Part shown: piece after piece, positions 59,889 through 64,000 of the stretch
Layout of the letters: each line of letters opens with the position of its first letter
How positions within the stretch are numbered: the first letter of the stretch is position 1
Made by a program: the position numbers and the translations under genes
Assembly: GCF_024124905.1 (NCBI RefSeq)
Contig: NZ_JAMXST010000001.1
Location: forward strand, 310,001 to 374,000
Source: Cellulosimicrobium cellulans
GTDB lineage: Bacteria > Actinomycetota > Actinomycetes > Actinomycetales > Cellulomonadaceae
DNA length: 64,000 bases
Reading direction: 5' to 3'
Notes under the pieces: model-generated
The model's input: only the letters and a program-made list of their open reading frames with translations
Database searches by the model: none
What the model was told of the DNA's origin: nothing

Positions 59889-60274
59889 AGGCCGCCGATG
59901 GGCGCTCCGGCGACCTGCTGCGCCTGGGGGCGTTGGAAGCGCAGGTGATGGACGTGCTGTGGGACCACGGCCCGGCTACCGTGCGCGAAGTGATCGAGCA
60001 CCTGCCCTCCGACCCCGCCTACACCACCATCGCGACCGTGCTCACCAACCTGGATCGCAAGCGCCTGGTGACCATCACGAGGCAGAACCGGTCCACCCGG
60101 TACGGCGCCAAGATCACCAGGCACGAGCACGCCGCGGGGCTGATGGAGCAGGTGCTGGAGGCTAGCCGCGACCGGGCCGCCTCGATCCTGCAGTTCGTGG
60201 ACTCGATGCCCGAGAACGACCTGGACCTGCTGCGCGACTACCTGGAACGCCGCGACCGGGGAGACATGCCATGA
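59885..60274 (+). CDS. BlaI/MecI/CopY-family transcriptional repressor
   Basis: 129 residues. The winged helix is LGALEAQVMDVLWDHGPATVREVIEHL followed by YTTIATVLTNLDRKRLV, the BlaI recognition helix and wing; a C-terminal dimerisation helix follows. Repression is classically relieved by cleavage by a membrane metalloprotease, and exactly such a gene (M56 type) is coupled downstream by ATGA. Probable operators are the two ACTA/TAGT dyads in the divergent promoter. Confidence 0.93.
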   Translation: MKAADGRSGDLLRLGALEAQVMDVLWDHGPATVREVIEHLPSDPAYTTIATVLTNLDRKRLVTITRQNRSTRYGAKITRHEHAAGLMEQVLEASRDRAASILQFVDSMPENDLDLLRDYLERRDRGDMP

Positions 60275-61254
60275 CCGCGGGCATCCTCACGATGGCTCTG
60301 TGCACCGGACTGGTGGCATTGGCGGTGTTCGGGCCGTGGTTGCTGCGGCACGCTGCCCCCGCCCTGGTGCGCGTCCCGCGCTTGGCGATCGTGGTCGTCG
60401 CCGGCGGCATCGGGGTCTGGCTGGTCACGCTGCTGGCGATCGGCCCGGTGCTGGCCTGGGCCGGAGCCGGCCCCGCGCTGCTGCCCGAACGCGCGGCCGA
60501 GGTCTGCCAACGGTGCCTGACCGCCGCGAACCCGTTCTCCGCCGACACCACCGAAACCCTGATCCCCGCGGTGCTGCTGCTCGCCCTGCCGGTGGCGCTG
60601 GCCCTTGCTCTGGGAGCAGGTCTTGCCCGCCAGATGGTTCGGCGCAGCTCTCGCTCCCGGGACGCCGCCCGCACGCTGCTACACGGCGCGCGGCGGCAGC
60701 TCCTTCACGGGCACGAGGTGGCACTGGTCGACGCCGAGCACCCGTTCGCGCTTACCTTCCCCGACCGTCACGGCGGGATCGTGCTCTCCACCGGCGCGGT
60801 GCGCGCGCTGGGGCCGGGCGAGCTGGCCGCCGTGCTGGCCCACGAGCACGCCCACCTGCACCAACGCCACCACCTCATCACCGCGCTAGTGGACAGCATC
60901 GCCGCCTACCTACGGTGGGTGCCGCTGATCCGCGCTGTCGCCGACGCGCTGCCGCACTACCTGGAGATCGCCGCGGACGACCAGGCCCGCCGTCACGCAG
61001 GAACCAGGGCGCTGGTCAGCGCCCTGGTCAAGCTCGGCGAACGCACCCACCCCGCCATGCCGCAGCACTCCTGCCCTGTCGCCTTGCACGCCGCTGGTCC
61101 CGAACGCATCCGCCACCTCGTCCACCCCAGCGCCGGGCTGGCAGGCGCCCTGCCCGCCGTCGCGATCGCCGCATACCTGGTCGGCATGGCCGCCCTTGCT
61201 GCCCTCGTCCATCTGCCCTACGTCTCGGCCGCCCTCACCGGCTGCACCATCTGA
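60271..61254 (+). CDS. BlaR1/M56-type membrane metalloprotease
   Basis: 327 residues. Two to three N-terminal helices, then a cytosolic zinc-protease segment with VLAHEHAHLHQRHHL (H-E-x-x-H) near residue 195 and LEIAADDQARRH, the downstream Glu/Asp ligand motif, and a last membrane helix (GALPAVAIAAYLVGMAALAALV). It lacks the extracellular penicillin-sensor domain of BlaR1, as do most actinobacterial partners of BlaI; the signal is unknown. ATGA overlap with the BlaI gene. Confidence 0.9.
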   Translation: MTAGILTMALCTGLVALAVFGPWLLRHAAPALVRVPRLAIVVVAGGIGVWLVTLLAIGPVLAWAGAGPALLPERAAEVCQRCLTAANPFSADTTETLIPAVLLLALPVALALALGAGLARQMVRRSSRSRDAARTLLHGARRQLLHGHEVALVDAEHPFALTFPDRHGGIVLSTGAVRALGPGELAAVLAHEHAHLHQRHHLITALVDSIAAYLRWVPLIRAVADALPHYLEIAADDQARRHAGTRALVSALVKLGERTHPAMPQHSCPVALHAAGPERIRHLVHPSAGLAGALPAVAIAAYLVGMAALAALVHLPYVSAALTGCTI

Positions 61255-61286
61255 CCCTGCCGGAAACCAAGAGAGAACACCAAACA

Positions 61287-61613
61287 ATGAATGAGAACAC
61301 TCGTGAGGTGATCCTGCACGTGGCCGACGACCCCGCCGACGTGCAACGGGCGCTGGACGCCGCCGCCGGACTCCACGCCGCCGGCCTGGGAGTGCGGGTG
61401 CGGGTGATCGTCAACGGCCCGGCACTGGCCGGCCTGACCGGCACCGATGCCGTCCAGGTGCCCGAGCACACCGAGGTGGCCGCGTGCAGCGTCGGGCTCG
61501 GACGGCGCGGCATCGACCCCGGCGAGTTGCGACCCGAGGTCGGCACGGTCCCCTCCGCGGTCACCGCGATCGTCCATGCGCAACTGGCCGACGCCGCCTA
61601 CATCCGCATCTGA
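61287..61613 (+). CDS. DsrE-family sulfur-relay-like protein
   Basis: 108 residues of the DsrE/YchN fold: VILHVADDPADVQRALDAAAGLHAAG, VRVIVNGPALAGLT, and TEVAACSVGLGRRGIDPGEL with Cys at the position used by some DsrE proteins for sulfur transfer, then VGTVPSAVTAIVHAQLADAAYIRI. Together with the rhodanese and DsbA genes it supports a sulfur/redox theme for the island. It lies 32 bp after the protease gene in the same direction. Confidence 0.85.
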   Translation: MNENTREVILHVADDPADVQRALDAAAGLHAAGLGVRVRVIVNGPALAGLTGTDAVQVPEHTEVAACSVGLGRRGIDPGELRPEVGTVPSAVTAIVHAQLADAAYIRI

Positions 61614-61643
61614 CCGGACCAGAAGGTGGCAGATGGAGCGCCG

Positions 61644-62342
61644 ATGAGGACCATCGGGTTGCTGCACGGGATGAGCAGCGTCGCGACGGTGGACTACTAC
61701 CGCCGGATCAACGACCGCGTGAACGAGCTGCGTGGCGGGCACGAGCGAGCCGAGCTGGTGCTGTCCAGCGTGAACTTCGGCGTCATCGAACGATGCGTGC
61801 GCGCCGAAGCCTGGGATGAGGCCGGACAGTATCTGGCAGGCAAAGCCCGGGGCCTGCAGCGGGCGGGAGCGGACTTCATCGCCTGCGGGAGCAACACGAT
61901 GCACCGAGTCGCGCCCGTCATCGAGGCGGCGATCACCGTCCCATTCCTGCACATCGCCGATGTGGTCGCGACCACAGCGACCGACATCGGGGTGACCCGG
62001 CTGGGACTGCTCGGCACCGCGCCGACGATGGAACAGGACTTCTACCGGAGAAGACTCGAGCGAGCGGGCTTCACTGTGCTGCCCCCGGAGCCCGTCGACC
62101 GGACCACGGTCGATCAGATCATCTTCGACGAGCTGACCAGACACGTGTTCCGGCCTGAGTCTCGGGAGACCTACATCCGGGTCATGACAGACCTCCACGC
62201 GGCCGGGGCCGAGGCGATCGTGCTCGGATGCACCGAGATCATCCTCTTGGTCGGCCCCGACGACGTGCCGGGACTGCCGCTGCTTGACTCGACCACGCTG
62301 CACGTCGAAGCCATCGTCCAGACCGCGATGTCCCGCGGCTAA
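61644..62342 (+). CDS. Aspartate/glutamate racemase family protein
   Basis: 232 residues. Both catalytic Cys motifs are present: DFIACGSNTMHRVAP (about 85) and AIVLGCTEIILLV (about 195), with IGLLHGMSSVATVDYYRRIN at the start. This is the two-Cys, PLP-independent racemase fold (YgeA/RacX type); amino-acid specificity not readable. GGAG lies five bases before the ATG at 61644, preferred over an in-frame GTG six codons earlier. Possibly the last gene of the BlaI operon. Confidence 0.88.
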   Translation: MRTIGLLHGMSSVATVDYYRRINDRVNELRGGHERAELVLSSVNFGVIERCVRAEAWDEAGQYLAGKARGLQRAGADFIACGSNTMHRVAPVIEAAITVPFLHIADVVATTATDIGVTRLGLLGTAPTMEQDFYRRRLERAGFTVLPPEPVDRTTVDQIIFDELTRHVFRPESRETYIRVMTDLHAAGAEAIVLGCTEIILLVGPDDVPGLPLLDSTTLHVEAIVQTAMSRG

Positions 62343-62381
62343 GCCGCCCCACAGCGGGTCCGCCGCGCCGGGACGAGCCGG

Positions 62382-63035
62382 TCACCGGCGCTGGAGGAGA
62401 AGTACCCCGTCGGTCAGCTCGGCGGCCTCGCCGGAAGGGGCGGTGGCGTGTCGGGTGTGCGTCTGGATGCTCAGGACGAGCCAGTCGTGCTCGTTGAGGT
62501 TCAGCTCCACGAACTGTCGTGCCGGGCTGGGAAAGCTGTGCGCGGGATGATCCGCGGCGTCGACCCAGGGTGGGAGTGCGGCGTGGGAGAGGACCACGAG
62601 GTGACCGCCGGCGCGCACCGTGGTGGCTGCGCGTTGCAGGATCGCGATGCGCGGGAGCGAGACAGGCGAGTGCAGGAAGCTGGCGGTCATCAGATCGTAG
62701 GGGCCGTCGTCCGGCTCCCACCGTGCCAGGTCGGCAGTGACGAACCGGGTGGCCGCGCTGGCCTGTTGACGCTGAGCCTCGCGGCGTGCGCGGGCGATAG
62801 CGGTGGCGGAGATGTCCACGCCGGTGACGAGCCAGCCCTGGGTGGCGAGCCAGATCGCATCGGCGCCCTCCCCGCACCCCAGATCCAGCGCTTTCCCCGG
62901 AGCCAAGTGCTGCACAGCGTTGACCAGGCTAGGGTTCGGGCGGCCCGACCACACGCGCTCGGCGTCCCGGTAGCGGCCCTCCCAGAACTCCTGAGGATTC
63001 TGAGAGGGCGAGTCGTGGCGCGTGGCGCCTGTCAT
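62382..63035 (-). CDS. Class I SAM-dependent methyltransferase (TehB-like)
   Basis: 217 residues. Motif I is ALDLGCGEGADAIWLATQGW, motif II VTGVDISATAIARA, and the later DLMTASFLHSP and AGGHLVVLSHAALPP are as in small-molecule methyltransferases related to TehB/thiopurine enzymes. The N-terminal FWEGRYRDAERVWSGRPNP matches that group. The ATG overlaps the stop of the small zinc-ribbon gene. Substrate unknown; metalloid or thiol methylation would suit the locus but is a guess. Confidence 0.87.
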   Translation of the reverse strand: MTGATRHDSPSQNPQEFWEGRYRDAERVWSGRPNPSLVNAVQHLAPGKALDLGCGEGADAIWLATQGWLVTGVDISATAIARARREAQRQQASAATRFVTADLARWEPDDGPYDLMTASFLHSPVSLPRIAILQRAATTVRAGGHLVVLSHAALPPWVDAADHPAHSFPSPARQFVELNLNEHDWLVLSIQTHTRHATAPSGEAAELTDGVLLLQRR

Positions 63036-63208
63036 CGTCCGAACAAGCGGGCGAAGAACCCGCTCGTCGCGGCTGCCTTCTCCTTCTCCTTGTCGTGTCC
63101 GGGGCACCACTGGCCCGCCGGCACGGTGCGCTTGACCTCGGCGATGTGCTGGCCGCAGCCGGCCCAGGTGGTCTTGCCGCAGGTCTTACAGGTCACAGCT
63201 CGGCACAT
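63032..63208 (-). CDS. Small zinc-ribbon protein
   Basis: 58 residues from ATG at 63208 to TGA overlapping the methyltransferase ATG. CKTCGKTTWAGCGQHIAEV and GQWCPGH give four Cys and two His suited to one zinc ion, followed by a Lys/Glu stretch and FFARLFGR. Short proteins with this CKTCGKTTWAGCG start are widespread in actinobacteria; function unknown. The coupling to the methyltransferase and the 54 bp to the CstR-like gene place it inside the regulator operon. Confidence 0.8.
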   Translation of the reverse strand: MCRAVTCKTCGKTTWAGCGQHIAEVKRTVPAGQWCPGHDKEKEKAAATSGFFARLFGR

Positions 63209-63262
63209 GGATTGCTTCTTCCTTCGAGGGCTGGCTGTCGGTTGGTCGTGAGGATCGCTCGT

Positions 63263-63538
63263 TCAGGCGAGCGTGAGGAACAGCTTCTCCAGCTCCTCGG
63301 TGGTGATGTCGTCGGCACGGTTGGTGCCGTCGGGGTCGGCGATGCAGTCCTTCATCGCGGTGGAGATGATCGCGAACCCGGCACGGTCAAGCGCCGAGGA
63401 GACCGCCGCGAGCTGGGTCACCACCTCCCGGCACGACCCGCCGCCTTCGACCGCGTCAATGACGGCGTTGAGCTGGCCGCGGGCGCGGCGGAGCCGGTTG
63501 AGGATGCGGCGCTGGGCGTCGGGGTCACTCGTGGACAT
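63263..63538 (-). CDS. CsoR-family regulator, CstR-like persulfide sensor
   Basis: 91 residues, the all-helical CsoR/RcnR (DUF156) fold: RRILNRLRRARGQLNAVIDAV, then GGSCREVVTQLAAVSSAL with Cys36, and STAMKDCIAD with Cys65. The Cu(I) ligand His61 of CsoR is Ala here, while both Cys are kept, the pattern of CstR persulfide sensors. It should repress promoters with ATACCCC/GGGGTAT operators, three of which are in this window, and release DNA on per- or polysulfide stress. It overlaps the preceding membrane-protein gene by 14 bp. Confidence 0.9.
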   Translation of the reverse strand: MSTSDPDAQRRILNRLRRARGQLNAVIDAVEGGGSCREVVTQLAAVSSALDRAGFAIISTAMKDCIADPDGTNRADDITTEELEKLFLTLA

Positions 63539-63845
63539 GAGAACTCCTGTTCGGGACGGGGGCGCTCGTCAGGTCGACGTGCTGCCGGGCATCGGGGATG
63601 TCGAGTGTGTGCTGCGGCGTCTGAGGCTGCCGACGAGTGGTGAGCCAGCTCGTCGGGCATGTTCCAGTGACCGCCATGACCGCGATGACGGTGGCCATCA
63701 CGCCGGCGGCTACCGCGATCGCCGGGTCCGTCGACAGCATGGATGCACCGAACGCGCCGACGATCAGGGCGACGGCTCCACGGCTCAGCCGCCCCCATAC
63801 GCCGGCGCGGCATGCCGGGGCGCAGGTGAGCTGTCGGTCAGACAT
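63525..63845 (-). CDS. DUF2892-type inner-membrane protein
   Basis: 106 residues. Two membrane helices after MSDRQLTCAPACRAGVWGRL: GAVALIVGAFGASMLSTDPA and IAVAAGVMATVIAVMAVTG, ending in GTCPTSWL. This resembles the YgaP membrane part without the rhodanese domain. Cys residues at both ends could hold sulfane sulfur. It is upstream of and overlapping the CstR-like gene, so shares its promoter with the operator at 63982. Confidence 0.78.
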   Translation of the reverse strand: MSDRQLTCAPACRAGVWGRLSRGAVALIVGAFGASMLSTDPAIAVAAGVMATVIAVMAVTGTCPTSWLTTRRQPQTPQHTLDIPDARQHVDLTSAPVPNRSSHVHE

Positions 63846-63972
63846 AGGCGAAACTCCTCTGACTGTCAGGAACGTCGTCGAGTGGGTGGTCGGCCCAAAA
63901 GCCCAGGATCGGCACCGAGCTCTCCTCGACCACCCCGGTCGGGTTCTCTCGCCTGATCTCGGTCGCGCCCAT
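63838..63972 (-). CDS. Possible small ORF behind CstR operator
   Basis: 44 codons from ATG at 63972 (TGGAG just upstream) to a TGA overlapping the start of the DUF2892-type gene. The product contains VEESSVPILGFWADHPLD and has no family I know. The position behind operator 3 and the stop/start overlap favour translation; the length and lack of homologues in memory do not. Confidence 0.35.
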   Translation of the reverse strand: MGATEIRRENPTGVVEESSVPILGFWADHPLDDVPDSQRSFAYV

Positions 63973-63981
63973 GACTCCACT

Positions 63982-63997
63982 ATACCCCCGGGGGTAT
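63982..63997. promoter_or_regulatory. CsoR/CstR-type operator 3
   Basis: ATACCCCCGGGGGTAT, a perfect 16-bp palindrome of the same design as the two operators at 56.3 kb. On the minus strand it overlaps a TATAGT -10-like hexamer upstream of the DUF2892/CstR operon, so the regulator probably represses its own promoter. Confidence 0.85.
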
Positions 63998-64000
63998 CGC

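Noticed and set aside
63263-63538. Copper-sensing CsoR
   Set aside because: His61 of the Cu(I) site is Ala and the linked genes handle sulfur, not copper; CstR-like fits better.

Overview
The window is very GC-rich DNA with strong codon bias, ATG/GTG starts, frequent 4-bp ATGA/GTGA gene overlaps and DtxR/IdeR-type iron boxes. It also carries the actinobacterial marker set histidine phosphatase / DUF3090 / SCO1664-like. I read it as a chromosome segment of a high-GC actinobacterium, plausibly Micrococcales (Cellulosimicrobium/Cellulomonas-like); the genus is an inference.

Layout of the resident chromosome (1-39.6 kb). Positions 290-9005 (minus) hold a tightly coupled hydroxamate siderophore operon under an iron box: lysine decarboxylase, lysine N-hydroxylase, a fused acyltransferase-IucA/IucC synthetase, a penicillin-acylase-like hydrolase and a second acetyltransferase. 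Uptake and release genes lie at 18.2-21.1 kb behind a second iron box: a substrate-binding lipoprotein and a siderophore-interacting reductase fused to a methyltransferase-like domain. Beside them is an AraC-type regulator split by an amber codon. Between the two iron loci sit an RR/thioredoxin-reductase fusion with a cNMP-binding histidine kinase and LtrA (9.2-13.7 kb), an HNH nuclease behind a structured leader, a phosphoesterase, a P-loop kinase and a DHFR-like protein. From 21.4 to 39.5 kb come an ABC-F protein with an attenuator-like leader, an ECF41-type sigma locus with its own recognisable promoter, several GNAT/VOC/MerR/WYL/XRE/TetR genes, a GmrSD-like nuclease, and the histidine phosphatase/DUF3090/SCO1664 trio.

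Genomic island (39.6 kb to beyond the right edge). A 42-nt 3' fragment of tRNA-Pro(GGG), still followed by its native terminator, marks the left junction. Inside are: (i) a visibly lower-GC three-gene module of DNA methyltransferase, GHKL ATPase fused to a PD-(D/E)XK-like nuclease domain, and an unknown protein, which looks like a MORC/MutL-type restriction system; (ii) a mobilisation segment with a DprA-like protein, a MobF relaxase, a candidate oriT, and a C5-cytosine methyltransferase broken by TGA with a second ORF nested in another frame; (iii) a sulfide/persulfide-handling operon (MBL-rhodanese, rhodanese, TauE, thioredoxin, Lnt) with tandem CstR-type operators; (iv) a divergent redox cluster (DsbA/CcdA/PQQ-like lipoprotein versus membrane protein/BlaI/M56 protease) around two dyads; (v) a DsrE-like protein, a racemase, and a CstR-like regulator operon ending at the edge with a third identical-type operator.

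The most interesting parts are the GHKL-nuclease/methyltransferase module, the nested ORF in the C5 methyltransferase, the CstR regulon with its three palindromes, and the leader elements upstream of the ABC-F and HNH genes.
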